DNA of 64,000 nucleotides, taken from positions 620,001 to 684,000 of the forward strand of contig NZ_JAQGLB010000001.1 in the NCBI RefSeq assembly GCF_027853965.1, in the 5' to 3' direction. Position 1 is the first letter of the stretch. Every line of letters starts with the position of its first letter. The position numbers and the translations under genes are program-made. The stretch is from Saccharopolyspora indica. GTDB taxonomy: Bacteria; Actinomycetota; Actinomycetes; Mycobacteriales; Pseudonocardiaceae. The notes beneath the pieces are model-generated. The model was given only the letters and a program-made list of their open reading frames with translations. It searched no databases and was not told where the DNA came from. This document shows, one piece after another, positions 9,113 through 17,637 of this stretch.

Positions 9113-9379
9113 TCCTGCGGTTCCTTCCCTCGTCCTCGCCTGGTGCGGCTGGACGATCCACAGCGGAGGGTGGGCCGCTCGTCGTCCACGCACACAGCAA
9201 CGGTCTGCGGATCGTCCTAGTTCCGGACGAAGCCGACGAAGATCGTGATCAACACAACATCACCCAATGGCGTGAACCGGGCATTCCTGGACGTGTGCCG
9301 CGGGGGCCGAGCGCGCGCCGAACCTTACCGCCGGAAGTGTGATCTGGGTCAAGTTCACTCGACGGCGAGGTGATCTGTC

Positions 9380-9532
9380 CGGGCTATACTGCGTGTCCCT
9401 TTTCTCCGCTTCATCTCGAGGAGTGACGGCTTCAGTGCCTGCGGCACAATCCCCCGACGGGGGAAGTACCGGGCCGGGACGTGGTCCCGGCCTTTCTGAG
9501 TTCGTGTGCGGTCGCCTGCGGGGTGGCCGGTG
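9380..9532 (+). promoter_or_regulatory. Hairpin-rich 5' leader of the CNNM operon
   Basis: A -10-like TATACT at 9385-9390 is followed by three consecutive hairpins: GTGCC-TGC-GGCAC (9435-9447), CCCCC-GAC-GGGGG (9451-9463) and a 9-bp stem at 9472-9492 followed by TTTCT. The last looks like an intrinsic terminator 40 nt before the start codon, so a riboswitch or attenuator is plausible. I could not match it to a known class. Confidence 0.5.
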
Positions 9533-10864
9533 ATGGAAATCCTGTTGGCCGTTCTGGGCCTGGTTTTCGTGGGTGTGCTGACGTTGGGGACGGGCTTGGC
9601 GGTGGCTGCCGAGTTCTCGTTGACGTCTCTTGAGCGCAGCACGGTTGATGCTCATGTGCATGCGGTGGGTGATAGGCGTGCGAGGGCGGTGCAGAAGGCG
9701 CATCGGACGTTGTCGTTCCAGCTTTCGGGTGCGCAGGTCGCGATCACGTTGACGACGTTGGTCACCGGTTATGTGGCTGAGCCGTTGATCGGTGAGTTGA
9801 TCCGTCCGGTGTTGTTGGCGGTGGGTGTTCCGGTGTCGGCGGCGGGTGCGGTGTCGTTGACGTTGGCGATTTTGTTGGCGACGACGTTGTCGATGGTGTT
9901 CGGGGAGATGGTGCCGAAGAACCTGGCGATCGCGCGGCCGTTGCCGACGGCGCGGGCGGTGTCGGGGTATCACGCGCGGTTCTCGCAGGTGTTCCGGTGG
10001 TTGATCGATGCGATGAACAACAGCGCGAACTGGGTGGTGCGTCGTTTCGGTGTGGAGCCGCAGGAGGAGTTGCGGTCGGCTCGTTCTCCGGAGGAGTTGG
10101 GGTCGATCGTGCGTTCCAGTGCTGAGCACGGGACGTTGGATGAGTCCACGGCGGAGTTGATGGATCGCTCGTTGCGGTTTGGTGACCGCACCGCTGAGGA
10201 ACTGATGACTCCGCGTGTTCGGGTGGAGGCCTTGCAGGTCGGTGACACGGTGATGGACTTGCTGGAACTGGCTCGGCGCAGCGGGTTCTCGCGTTTCCCG
10301 GTGCATGGTGGTGATCTGGACGACATCCACGGCGTCGTCCACGTCAAGAAGGCCTTCGGGCTGCCTGCCGAGGAGCGCGAGCGGGTTCTCGTCGGCTCGT
10401 TGACCCAGCCGGTCCCCACGGTGCCGGAAACCCTGGACGGCGACGCGGTGCTGGAAACCCTGCGCGGTTCCGGCCTCCAGCTGGCCGTGGTGGTCGACGA
10501 GTACGGCGGCTCGGCGGGCATCGTGACCTTGGAGGACGTCGTCGAGGAGATCATCGGTGACGTCCGCGACGAGCACGACCGGGGTGAACTCCCGACCGTG
10601 CGGCGGATCGACGACCGCACCTGGATCGTCTCGGGTCTGCTGCGGCCCGACGAGCTCGCCGACGCCACCGGCTTCGCGATGCCCGACGGCGACTACGAGA
10701 CCGCCGCCGGGTACGTGCTCAGCAAGCTCGGCCGCATCCCGGTCGTCGGTGACGAGCTCACCGTTGACGGCTGGGTGCTGACGGTGTCCGAGATGGACCG
10801 CAACCGCATCGCCGAGTTCCGCCTCACCGGCAAGCCCGCCGACGCCGAGGAGGAAGAGCGATGA
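9533..10864 (+). CDS. CNNM/CBS-domain membrane protein (hemolysin C-like), first paralogue
   Basis: 443 residues: N-terminal DUF21/CNNM membrane domain (MEILLAVLGLVFVGVLT, helices to about residue 160, with the family motif MVFGEMVPKNLAIARP), then a CBS pair (LMTPRVRVEAL, FPVHGGDLDDIHGVVHVKKAF, VVVDEYGGSAGIVTLEDVVEEIIG) and a C-terminal CorC/HlyC transporter-associated domain. Family members export Mg2+ or Co2+; haemolysis is a historic label. ATG 9533 is chosen because the membrane helix starts there. The first 260 codons use many TTG leucines and T-ending codons, unlike the last third, which returns to C/G-ending codons. Stop overlaps the next start (ATGA). Confidence 0.87.
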   Translation: MEILLAVLGLVFVGVLTLGTGLAVAAEFSLTSLERSTVDAHVHAVGDRRARAVQKAHRTLSFQLSGAQVAITLTTLVTGYVAEPLIGELIRPVLLAVGVPVSAAGAVSLTLAILLATTLSMVFGEMVPKNLAIARPLPTARAVSGYHARFSQVFRWLIDAMNNSANWVVRRFGVEPQEELRSARSPEELGSIVRSSAEHGTLDESTAELMDRSLRFGDRTAEELMTPRVRVEALQVGDTVMDLLELARRSGFSRFPVHGGDLDDIHGVVHVKKAFGLPAEERERVLVGSLTQPVPTVPETLDGDAVLETLRGSGLQLAVVVDEYGGSAGIVTLEDVVEEIIGDVRDEHDRGELPTVRRIDDRTWIVSGLLRPDELADATGFAMPDGDYETAAGYVLSKLGRIPVVGDELTVDGWVLTVSEMDRNRIAEFRLTGKPADAEEEER

Positions 10865-11901
10865 GTGATGGGTTCGCGATTCTGCTCGGTGTGGTGCTGT
10901 TGCTGCTGAACGCGTTCTTCGTGGGCGCGGAGTTCTCGCTGCTGTCCTCGCGCCGGGACCGCCTGGAAGCCCTGGCCGCCCAGGGCAAGGCACGGGCCCG
11001 CGTGGTGATCAACGCCAGCCAGCAGGGCTCGCTGATGCTGGCCAGCGCCCAGCTCGGCATCACCCTGTGCTCCCTCGGACTCGGACGCCTCGGCGAACCT
11101 GCGGTGGCTCATCAGCTGGAGATCCCGTTCGGTGCGTTGGGCATCCCGGAACCGGTGACCGGTGCGGTGTCCTTCGCGATCGCGTTGGCGCTGGTGGTGG
11201 TGCTGCACGTGCTGGTCGGTGAGATGGTCCCGAAGAACCTGGCCATCGCCGAACCCGAGAAGGTCGCGCTGTGGCTGGTCCCGCCGCTGGTCGGGTTCGT
11301 CAAACTCGCCCGCCCCTTCATCGCCCTGTTCAACATGATGGCCAACACCATCCTCAAGATCATGCGAGTCGAACCCAAGGACGAGCTCGACACCGCCTAC
11401 ACCTCCGCCGAACTCGCCGAACTCCTCGTCGAATCCCGCCGCGAAGGACTCATCGACCACTCCGAACACCGCCGCCTCGCCCAAACCCTCTCCTCCGCCG
11501 ACCACACCGTCACCGACGTCCTCGTCCCGACGGCGGAGCTGATCACGCTGCCGCAGCGTCCGACGCTCGGTGACGTGGAGCGGGCCGTGGCCGAGACCGG
11601 GTTCTCCCGGTTCCCGGTGCGCGGGGACGACGGCGAGATGCGCGGCTACCTGCACGTCAAGGACGTGCTCGACCAGATCGGGCACGACGACGCCACACCC
11701 GTGGCGGCTTGGCGAATCCGACCCTTGCCGACGGTCTCGGCCGCGGCCCGGCTCGACGAAGCGCTCGCCTCGCTGCGGCGCTCCGGCAGCCACCTCGCCA
11801 CCGCCGTGGACACCACCGGCGCACCCGTCGGCGTCGTCGCCATGGAAGACCTCGTCGAGGAATACGTCGGAACCGTCCGGGACACGACGCACGTGCGCTA
11901 G
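10861..11901 (+). CDS. CNNM/CBS-domain membrane protein, second paralogue
   Basis: 346-residue paralogue of the preceding gene, translated from an ATG that overlaps its stop by 4 nt. It has the DUF21 membrane part (FFVGAEFSLLSSRRDRLEA, LHVLVGEMVPKNLAIAEP) and a CBS pair ending TTGAPVGVVAMEDLVEEYVG, but lacks the C-terminal CorC/HlyC domain. Paired genes like this probably make a heteromeric cation exporter; ion specificity is not visible. Codon style shifts inside the gene, with a CTC-rich block around 11380-11520. Terminates at a long convergent hairpin. Confidence 0.85.
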   Translation: MSDGFAILLGVVLLLLNAFFVGAEFSLLSSRRDRLEALAAQGKARARVVINASQQGSLMLASAQLGITLCSLGLGRLGEPAVAHQLEIPFGALGIPEPVTGAVSFAIALALVVVLHVLVGEMVPKNLAIAEPEKVALWLVPPLVGFVKLARPFIALFNMMANTILKIMRVEPKDELDTAYTSAELAELLVESRREGLIDHSEHRRLAQTLSSADHTVTDVLVPTAELITLPQRPTLGDVERAVAETGFSRFPVRGDDGEMRGYLHVKDVLDQIGHDDATPVAAWRIRPLPTVSAAARLDEALASLRRSGSHLATAVDTTGAPVGVVAMEDLVEEYVGTVRDTTHVR

Positions 11902-11915
11902 CCCGAAGACCGCGC

Positions 11916-11959
11916 CCGGGGCGCTGTTCCACCACATCTGAGGTGGGGCAGCGCCCCGG
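11916..11959. terminator. Convergent terminator
   Basis: 18-bp stem (11916-11933 with 11942-11959) containing two G-U-type pairs and an 8-nt loop. It separates the CNNM operon from the convergent DUF35 gene. Confidence 0.75.
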
Positions 11960-11992
11960 CTGGTTCTCACCGCAGCTGTGGTGGGTCCGGTG

Positions 11993-12388
11993 TCAGGCAG
12001 GCCGGAAGACGGGCACGGTTTCGCTGCCTTCGGCGTGGTCGAAGCCGACCGCGAGGGCGAGGCCCGTGGTCACGTCCTCGGGCGCGATGTCGACGATCCG
12101 GGCGTACAGCCACGGTCCTTCGGCCAGCTCCACCAGCCCGGCGACGATGCGCAGGTGCTCTCCGTCGACGGGGGAGCGGCCGTGCACCACGGTCCAGGTG
12201 ACCAGCTGCGCGATGCCGCTCGCAGGAGTCCAGGACAGCGCGGTGCCACCGCAGGCCGAGCAGCTCTCGACGTTCGGGGCGCTGATCGACGAGCACGCAT
12301 CGCACCGGCGCAGCAGCAGCTCCTCGCGGGCGGTGCCGTCGTAGAAGGGAGCGGATGCGGTGTCGCGGGCGACCGGGACGATCGGCAT
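11993..12388 (-). CDS. DUF35 OB-fold protein with N-terminal zinc ribbon
   Basis: 131 residues. The zinc ribbon is CDAC..CSACGG near residues 29-47, followed by an OB-fold (VTWTVVHGRSP, LVELAEGPWLYARIVDI, AVGFDHAE). DUF35 proteins bind acyl-CoA and act as obligate partners of thiolase-fold enzymes, for example Ltp2/ChsH2-type steroid side-chain aldolases. Here the thiolase-like gene is 16 nt upstream on the same strand, so the pair is almost certainly one complex. Substrate unknown. Confidence 0.87.
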   Translation of the reverse strand: MPIVPVARDTASAPFYDGTAREELLLRRCDACSSISAPNVESCSACGGTALSWTPASGIAQLVTWTVVHGRSPVDGEHLRIVAGLVELAEGPWLYARIVDIAPEDVTTGLALAVGFDHAEGSETVPVFRPA

Positions 12389-12404
12389 GCGGGGAGTCCT
12401 CTCG

Positions 12405-13577
12405 TCAGCTGTGCGGGTGCGGGCTGAGCACGAGCGTCGCGTGGTGGGCCAGCAGGCCGCCGTTGCCGCTGACCAGCACGACGTCGTTGCGCGGTGCCTG
12501 CCGCGGCCCGCCGTGCCCGCGGGCCTGGATGATCGCTTCGGACAGCGGGGTCATGCCCCACAGGTAGTAGGACGACAGCTGGCCGCCGCCGGTGTTGACC
12601 GCGAGCGAACCACCGGGACCGAGCGCGCCGCTGGCGGCGAAGGGACCGCCTTCGCCCTTGGCGCAGAACCCGTAGTCCTCCAGCGTCAGCAGCACGGTGT
12701 AGGTGTAGCAGTCGTACAGCTCGGCCACGTCCACGTCGGAGATGCCGAGCCCGGCCATCTTCAGCGCCGCGGGGCCGGCCTGGGCAGCGCCGCTGATCAG
12801 GCCGAACCGGCCGTCGCGGGGATTCGGGTGGCCGACGTGGGACTGCGCGAAGCCGAGCACGTGCACCGGCGGCTGGCGGAGCTGGGCGGCGCGGTCGGCG
12901 GAGGTGACCACGACGGCGATCCCGCCGTTGCTGACCAGGCAGCAGTCGAGCAGGTGCAGCGGTTCGGCGATCCAGCGGGACGCCTGGTGGTCGGCGATGG
13001 TGATCGGCTCGCGCAGCTGCGCCAGCGGGTTCATCGCCGCCCAGGCCCGTTGCGCGACCGCGATCGCGCCGAGCTGCTCGGAAGTGGTGCCGTAGGCCTC
13101 CACGTGCCGCCGCGCGGCCAGGGCGTACACGGCGTTGACGCTGGTCAGACCCGCTGCCGGGATCATCCCGGCGAAGCCGCTCGGCTGCGCCCTGCCCGCG
13201 TAGACGGCCCCGCTGCCCTTGCCCTCGCGCAGCGGGGCGTCGGCGAAGACGCACACGACGACGTCGGCCATCCCGGCCTGCACGGCCAGCGAGGCCTGCG
13301 CGACCATCGCGCCCGCCGAGGCGCCGAAGGCCTGGATCTCCGAGAGCAGGCGCAATTCCGGGAGCTGCAGCTGGGACTGCAGGTCGACGCCGACCTCTCC
13401 GGTGGTGCCGGGGTTGACGAACAGTCCGTCCACATCGGACAGGTCGAGGCCGGCGTCGGCGACCGCCAGCCGCACCGCGTCGGCGGCGAACCGGGCCGCG
13501 TCGCGGTCGTAGACCTTGCCCACCTCGGTGATGCCCAGCCCGGCGATCACCGGGCGCCGGGCGGCCGAGCCGGTCAT
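12405..13577 (-). CDS. Thiolase-fold lipid-transfer protein (acetyl-CoA acetyltransferase-like)
   Basis: 390 residues of the thiolase superfamily, non-decarboxylating SCPx/Ltp branch. Motifs include FVNPGTTGEVG, FGASAGAMV at the position of the thiolase N-terminal active site, DVAELYDCYTYTVL replacing the usual HEAFA, and GGGQLSSYYLWG. The ELYDC(Y/F)T signature and the DUF35 partner immediately downstream point to a retro-aldolase or thiolase on acyl-CoA or sterol side chains rather than acetoacetyl-CoA thiolase. ATG 13577 has GGAGG upstream; the longer ORF start is unconserved. No other steroid gene is nearby. Confidence 0.82.
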   Translation of the reverse strand: MTGSAARRPVIAGLGITEVGKVYDRDAARFAADAVRLAVADAGLDLSDVDGLFVNPGTTGEVGVDLQSQLQLPELRLLSEIQAFGASAGAMVAQASLAVQAGMADVVVCVFADAPLREGKGSGAVYAGRAQPSGFAGMIPAAGLTSVNAVYALAARRHVEAYGTTSEQLGAIAVAQRAWAAMNPLAQLREPITIADHQASRWIAEPLHLLDCCLVSNGGIAVVVTSADRAAQLRQPPVHVLGFAQSHVGHPNPRDGRFGLISGAAQAGPAALKMAGLGISDVDVAELYDCYTYTVLLTLEDYGFCAKGEGGPFAASGALGPGGSLAVNTGGGQLSSYYLWGMTPLSEAIIQARGHGGPRQAPRNDVVLVSGNGGLLAHHATLVLSPHPHS

Positions 13578-13740
13578 CCTGCCTCCAGCAGCTCGATGTG
13601 CGGACCCACCCGCCATCGTGACGTCCGGAACGCGTGCGGCGCAAGGGTTCACCCGGTGGTCCGGAGGCCGTGTGGCCGCGCTCGACGGACCGGTGGGGGA
13701 TCAGCCGGTGAGCAGGGGAGTCCACATCGGACGTCGGTGG

Positions 13741-14364
13741 TCAACGCAGGTGGCCGTAGACGATCAGGTTGTCCGCGTAGCTGCGCCGCGACTCGTCGAA
13801 CGCACCACCGCAGGTGATCATCCGGATCTCCGGGCGCGCGACGTCGCCGTAGACGGCTTCGGTCGGGAACCGGTCCTTGGCGGCCATCTGCACGCGGTCG
13901 ACCACGTAGGTCACCCGGGAGCCGTCCGCGCGGTCCACCTCGACCGGATCGCCGGGGCGGAGGTCGCGCAGCCGGTAGAAGACACCGGCCTCGCGGTAGG
14001 AGTCGACGTGGCCGAGCACGACGAAGGGCCCGACCTCACCGGCGCCCGGGCCGAGCCGGAACCAGCCCGCCTGCCCGGGCTGGTCGATCGGGGGCACCTC
14101 GGCCGAGCCGTCGGGGTTGAGCCCCAGCGGGATGAGCGAGGATTCGGCGTCGATGCTGGGCAGGCTGATGGCGCGCGGCCGCGGATCGCCCGGGACCGCG
14201 GCGGCGGGTGCTGCCGCGGGCGGTGCGGTGGAACGCGCGGCGACCGGCTGGGGGTCCGCCGCGACCGCGACCGCCAGCAGCACGGCCGACCACAGCAGGA
14301 GAATCGCGGTTCGCACGGCGGACCTCCACCCGTTCGGTCGAACGGGCCGGCGGTGCGCACCCAT
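13741..14364 (-). CDS. Class F sortase
   Basis: 207 residues: N-terminal membrane anchor (TAILLLWSAVLLAVAVAA, residues about 19-36), Pro/Ala linker, then the sortase barrel. The catalytic triad is visible: His119 in VVLGHVDS, Cys185 in RMITCGG, and Arg193/194 in ESRRSYADN before the NLIVYGHL end. The cytosolic N-terminus and external catalytic domain fit a transpeptidase that links surface proteins to the wall. The gene follows, 27 nt downstream on the same strand, a secreted Pro-rich protein with a membrane-anchored tail, its likely substrate. Class F by size and motif, not by search. Confidence 0.9.
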   Translation of the reverse strand: MGAHRRPVRPNGWRSAVRTAILLLWSAVLLAVAVAADPQPVAARSTAPPAAAPAAAVPGDPRPRAISLPSIDAESSLIPLGLNPDGSAEVPPIDQPGQAGWFRLGPGAGEVGPFVVLGHVDSYREAGVFYRLRDLRPGDPVEVDRADGSRVTYVVDRVQMAAKDRFPTEAVYGDVARPEIRMITCGGAFDESRRSYADNLIVYGHLR

Positions 14365-14391
14365 CGGGCCCGCACCGCCGACCCGGTCGGA

Positions 14392-14994
14392 TCAGTCGCG
14401 CTGCTCGGCGTACCGGCGCCGGTGCAGGTAAGCACCACCGGCGGCCAGCGCGGTGAGCGCCAGCCCGCCCGCTGCCAGCAGCGGGGCGGAACTGTCGGTG
14501 CTCTCCTGCGCCATGGCGCCACCGCCCGCCTGGACGCCACCGGTCGGCTTCTGCTCGACCTGCGGCTGCTGGGTGGGCATCGGAGCCTGCGGCTTCTGGG
14601 TCGGTTTCTGGGTCGGTCGCTGCGTGGGCCGCTGCGTCGGCTGCTCCTGCTGTTCGGGCTGCTGCTGCGGCTGCTGAGCAGGCGGCGGGGCCTGCGGCGG
14701 CGGTGCGGCCGGCGGTGCGACCTCGGGCGGAGGTGCGACGGCCGGCGGCGGTGCGAGCTCCTCGCACTCGCCCGGCTTGCAGGGCGGTGGCGGCGGGCAC
14801 TCCTCGGGCCCGCAGTCGTGCTGCGGTGGCTTGCTGCAGTTGTCGTCACCCGGCTTGCACTGGTCCTCGTCCACGGTGAGCACCGGGGACAGCGCCGGGC
14901 TCGGTGCCGCACCGGCGGCCAGTGGGGTCAGGCTGAACGACGCGCCCAGCACGAAGGCGGCGAGGCCGCCGATGCGTACTAGCTTTGCGGACAC
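14392..14994 (-). CDS. Proline-rich secreted surface protein, probable sortase substrate
   Basis: 200 residues. A signal peptide (MSAKLVRIGGLAAFVLGASF, cleavage near AAGAA) leads to a Cys-containing segment with six Cys (QCKPGDDNC, HDCGPEEC, PCKPGEC), then a Pro/Gln-rich stalk with TQRP/TQKP repeats. The C-terminus has PTGGVQAGGG, about 15 residues, a hydrophobic helix (LLAAGGLALTALAAGGAYL) and the charged tail HRRRYAEQRD. That layout is a cell-wall sorting signal without LPXTG. GTG 14994 has AAAGGAGG upstream. Co-transcribed with the class F sortase. Confidence 0.8.
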   Translation of the reverse strand: MSAKLVRIGGLAAFVLGASFSLTPLAAGAAPSPALSPVLTVDEDQCKPGDDNCSKPPQHDCGPEECPPPPPCKPGECEELAPPPAVAPPPEVAPPAAPPPQAPPPAQQPQQQPEQQEQPTQRPTQRPTQKPTQKPQAPMPTQQPQVEQKPTGGVQAGGGAMAQESTDSSAPLLAAGGLALTALAAGGAYLHRRRYAEQRD

Positions 14995-14999
14995 CTGAA

Positions 15000-15537
15000 C
15001 CTCCTTTGATCAGTTGAGTGGAAATACTCGCTCAAAATCATTTGTAGAACGCCTCGTGAGATTTGAAAGGAGGCTGTTCGTACGGTAATCACCTATTTCG
15101 CGTTCGGCAGCCGCAGGAATACATGATCATACGATCGGGGTGGTGTTGATGTGTCCAATCGGGATTCAACATCACTGATCGTGAAAACAAGGTCGAAAAC
15201 GAGTCGATCGCCGGGCTGGTTGTCGACATTTGTCGATCTGGATCGGGTGACATCACTACGGAAAGTGACACTGTCACTTTAGTTGCAGCGGCCGCTCGCC
15301 CGTTTTGGTAGATCGAATTGTTCGGCAATCCCCCTTTGTGGCCACCGGGGTGCCGAATTCGATCAGGGGTGCGCTGATCCAGATCTCGGGAAATTGCGAT
15401 CAAGGCCGTGGTGAAACGATCGACCGCATTTGTTCTTGGTCTCGTCAATTGTCGATCGATCAATTATTCTCAAGGCGTGTTGATCGTCCACTGCGGACGG
15501 CCCGGACAGTGCCCGGCGCGGCCGATCCCGGCCGGGC
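15000..15537. other. AT-richer intergenic region
   Basis: About 540 bp, clearly less GC-rich than the flanks, between the surface-protein gene and the 3' end of pqqE. It probably holds the promoter of the sortase/substrate operon. It contains one perfect palindrome (15262-15280) and several GATC-rich stretches near 15417-15480. No ORF in it has credible coding character. Confidence 0.5.
15262..15280. promoter_or_regulatory. Perfect palindromic operator candidate
   Basis: AAAGTGACA-C-TGTCACTTT is a 9-bp inverted repeat around a single base, the shape of a TetR- or GntR-type operator. It is 268 bp upstream of the surface-protein start. The cognate regulator is not in the immediate neighbourhood. 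Confidence 0.5.
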
Positions 15538-16668
15538 TCAGTCGTCCAGCACCGACCCGGCGGTGCCCCGGTCGAGCCGCGACGGGGTGTCGCGCGGATG
15601 CGGGCGCGGCGTCAGGACCAGGTCGACCGGCCGGTCGCCGTTGGCCGCCCGGACCGCGTCGGCGACGAGCCCGTGGTCCGGCGACAGGGCGCAGACCGGA
15701 TCGGTGCGCGAGGCGTCGCCGGTGAGCAGGAACGCCTGGCAGCGGCAGCCGCCGAAGTCGACGTCCCGGCGCGAGCAGCTGCGGCACGGCTCGCCCATCC
15801 AGTCGGTGCCGCGGAAGTGCTGGAACACCGGTGATCGCGACCAGATCCACTCCAGCGAGTGCTCCCGCACGTTCGCGCGCGGCAGCGGCAGCTCCTGCGC
15901 CGCCGGGCAGGGCAGCACGTCGCCGTTGGGCGCCACGGTGAGCTGGCGGTGGCCCCAGCCGCCCATGCAGGGCTTGGGGTAGCGGCTGTAGTAGTCGGGC
16001 AGGACGTAGATGATCTCCATCCGCCCGGCCAGCCGCTCCTTCGCGGCGCGCACCGCCACCTCGGCCCGGTCCAGCTGCGCCCGGCTGGGCAGCAGCCCGT
16101 CGCGGTTGCGCCGCGCCCAGCCGTAGTACTGGGTGTTCGCCAGCTCGATGCGATCGGCGCCCAGCTCTTCGGCCATGGCGAGGACATCGGTGATGCCGTC
16201 GATGTTCAGCCGGTGCAGCACGACGTTCAGCGTCAGCGGCCAGCCCAGCTCCTTCACCAGGTGGGCGGCGGCGATCTTGCGCTGGAAGGACGTGGTGCCC
16301 GCGATGCGGTCGGAGAGGCCGGCCTCGTGGGCCTGGACGCTGATCTGCACGTGGTCGAGCCCGGCATCCCGCAACTCGGTTGCGCGCTGCTCGGACAGGC
16401 TCAGCGCGCTGGTGATGAGGTTGGTGTACATGCCGAGTTCGTGTGCGGTGCGCACGATGTCCACCACATCGCGGCGCAGCAGCGGTTCACCGCCGGAGAG
16501 GTGCAGTTGCAGGACTCCCAGCTCGCGGGCTTCGGCCAGCACCCGCTGCCACTGCGCGGTGTCCAGCTCGTCCTGGTAGTCGGCCATGTCGAGCGGGTTG
16601 GAGCAGTACGGGCAGCGCAGCGGGCAGGCGTAGGTGAGCTCGGCGAGCAAGCCGAAGGGGCTAGGCAT
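15538..16668 (-). CDS. pqqE: PQQ biosynthesis radical SAM enzyme PqqE
   Basis: 376 residues. The radical-SAM cluster motif is CPLRCPYC (Cys15, 19, 22), followed by LHLSGGEPLLR. The C-terminal SPASM region carries extra cluster cysteines (CMGGWGH, CPAAQELP, GEPCRSCSRRD, CRCQAF). PqqE makes the Glu-Tyr C-C crosslink in PqqA, presented by PqqD. ATG 16668 overlaps the pqqD stop by 8 nt. Last gene of the compact pqqABCDE operon. Confidence 0.95.
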   Translation of the reverse strand: MPSPFGLLAELTYACPLRCPYCSNPLDMADYQDELDTAQWQRVLAEARELGVLQLHLSGGEPLLRRDVVDIVRTAHELGMYTNLITSALSLSEQRATELRDAGLDHVQISVQAHEAGLSDRIAGTTSFQRKIAAAHLVKELGWPLTLNVVLHRLNIDGITDVLAMAEELGADRIELANTQYYGWARRNRDGLLPSRAQLDRAEVAVRAAKERLAGRMEIIYVLPDYYSRYPKPCMGGWGHRQLTVAPNGDVLPCPAAQELPLPRANVREHSLEWIWSRSPVFQHFRGTDWMGEPCRSCSRRDVDFGGCRCQAFLLTGDASRTDPVCALSPDHGLVADAVRAANGDRPVDLVLTPRPHPRDTPSRLDRGTAGSVLDD

Positions 16669-16939
16669 CCCGGACCTCCAGGTACCGCTTGCCGATCAGG
16701 CGGGTGAGGAACTGGGCGACGTCGCCGGGCGCCACGTGCTCGTAGCGCCCGCGCAGCTCCTGGACGATCTCGGCGACGCTGCGCCGCCCGTCGCACAGCT
16801 CGAGGATCGCGGCGCCGGTCGGGTTGAGCACCGACACCGCTTCCGGTGCCAGCAGCAGGTGCTGCTCGCGCACCCGGTCGAAGGTCACGCGCACGTGCGA
16901 GGTCAGCTCGGGCCGGCTGGACGGGTGCACCACCGGCAT
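16661..16939 (-). CDS. pqqD: PQQ peptide chaperone PqqD
   Basis: 92 residues, a winged-helix RiPP recognition element. It shows HLLLAPEAVSVLNPTGAAIL and GRRSVAEIVQEL, diagnostic for PqqD. It binds the precursor PqqA and hands it to PqqE. ATG 16939 overlaps the pqqC stop by one base (TGATG), indicating translational coupling. Standard length. Confidence 0.95.
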   Translation of the reverse strand: MPVVHPSSRPELTSHVRVTFDRVREQHLLLAPEAVSVLNPTGAAILELCDGRRSVAEIVQELRGRYEHVAPGDVAQFLTRLIGKRYLEVRDA

Positions 16940-17637
16940 CAGGTCGGCTCGGGAACGTCGGGATACGCCCGGTCGATGCCGTCCAGGACGCTCCAGAGCA
17001 CGTCGCACTTGAACGACAGGGCCTCCAGCGCACGAGCCTGCTCCGCTTCGGTGCGGCAGTGCTCGGTGACCACTTCCATCGCGTGCTCGGCGTCGCGGGG
17101 CGCCTGGGTCAGCCGGGACCGGAAGTAGACCAGGCCCTCGCGCTCGATCCACGGGTAGTGGCGTTCGAAAGCCGCGAGGCGCTCGGCCATCAGGTCCGGG
17201 GCGAACAGCTCGGTCAACGACGAGGCCACCGCCTCGACCCACGGCCGGGTGCGGGCGAAGTTCACGTAGGCGTCGACGGCGAAGCGGACCCCGGGCGCGA
17301 CGTGCCGCTCGTCGAGCACCTCGGCGCGACTGAGCCCGACGGCCTCGGCGAGCCGCAGCCAGGCCTCGATGCCGCCTTCCTCGCCCACCCGGCCGTCGTG
17401 GTCCACGATGCGCTGGATCCACCGCCTGCGGACCGCCCGGTCCGGGCAGTTGGCCAGGATCGCGGCGTCCTTGCGGGGGATGTTCTCCTGGTAGTAGAAG
17501 CGGTTGGCCACCCAGCCCCGGATCTGCCGCGGGTCGAGCAGGCCCGCGTTCATCCTGACGTGGAACGGGTGCTGGTGGTGGTACCGCTGCGAATGGGCCC
17601 GCAGCGCTGCGGTGAAGCTGTCGGTGAGCGCGGTCAC
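16939..17637 (-). CDS. pqqC: Pyrroloquinoline-quinone synthase PqqC
   Basis: 232 residues of the all-helical cofactor-free oxidase that carries out the last ring closure and eight-electron oxidation to PQQ. Conserved stretches are [35 protein letters not shown] and LWSVLDGID near the end. The GTG start (17637) overlaps the pqqB stop as GTGA. Cytosolic. Confidence 0.95.
   Translation of the reverse strand: MTALTDSFTAALRAHSQRYHHQHPFHVRMNAGLLDPRQIRGWVANRFYYQENIPRKDAAILANCPDRAVRRRWIQRIVDHDGRVGEEGGIEAWLRLAEAVGLSRAEVLDERHVAPGVRFAVDAYVNFARTRPWVEAVASSLTELFAPDLMAERLAAFERHYPWIEREGLVYFRSRLTQAPRDAEHAMEVVTEHCRTEAEQARALEALSFKCDVLWSVLDGIDRAYPDVPEPT

Noticed and set aside
5381..9220. 1279-codon plus-strand open frame
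   Set aside because: Spans a nucleotidase gene and two real minus-strand genes in another frame; Arg/Gly/Ala-rich shadow typical of GC-rich DNA.
9450..9492. Guanidine-II (mini-ykkC) riboswitch
   Set aside because: Two hairpins are present, but neither has the required ACGR tetraloop when optimally paired.
15089..15463. 124-residue minus-strand ORF in the pqqE-sortase gap
   Set aside because: No ribosome site, codon use unlike neighbours, no recognisable features; crosses the palindromic operator.
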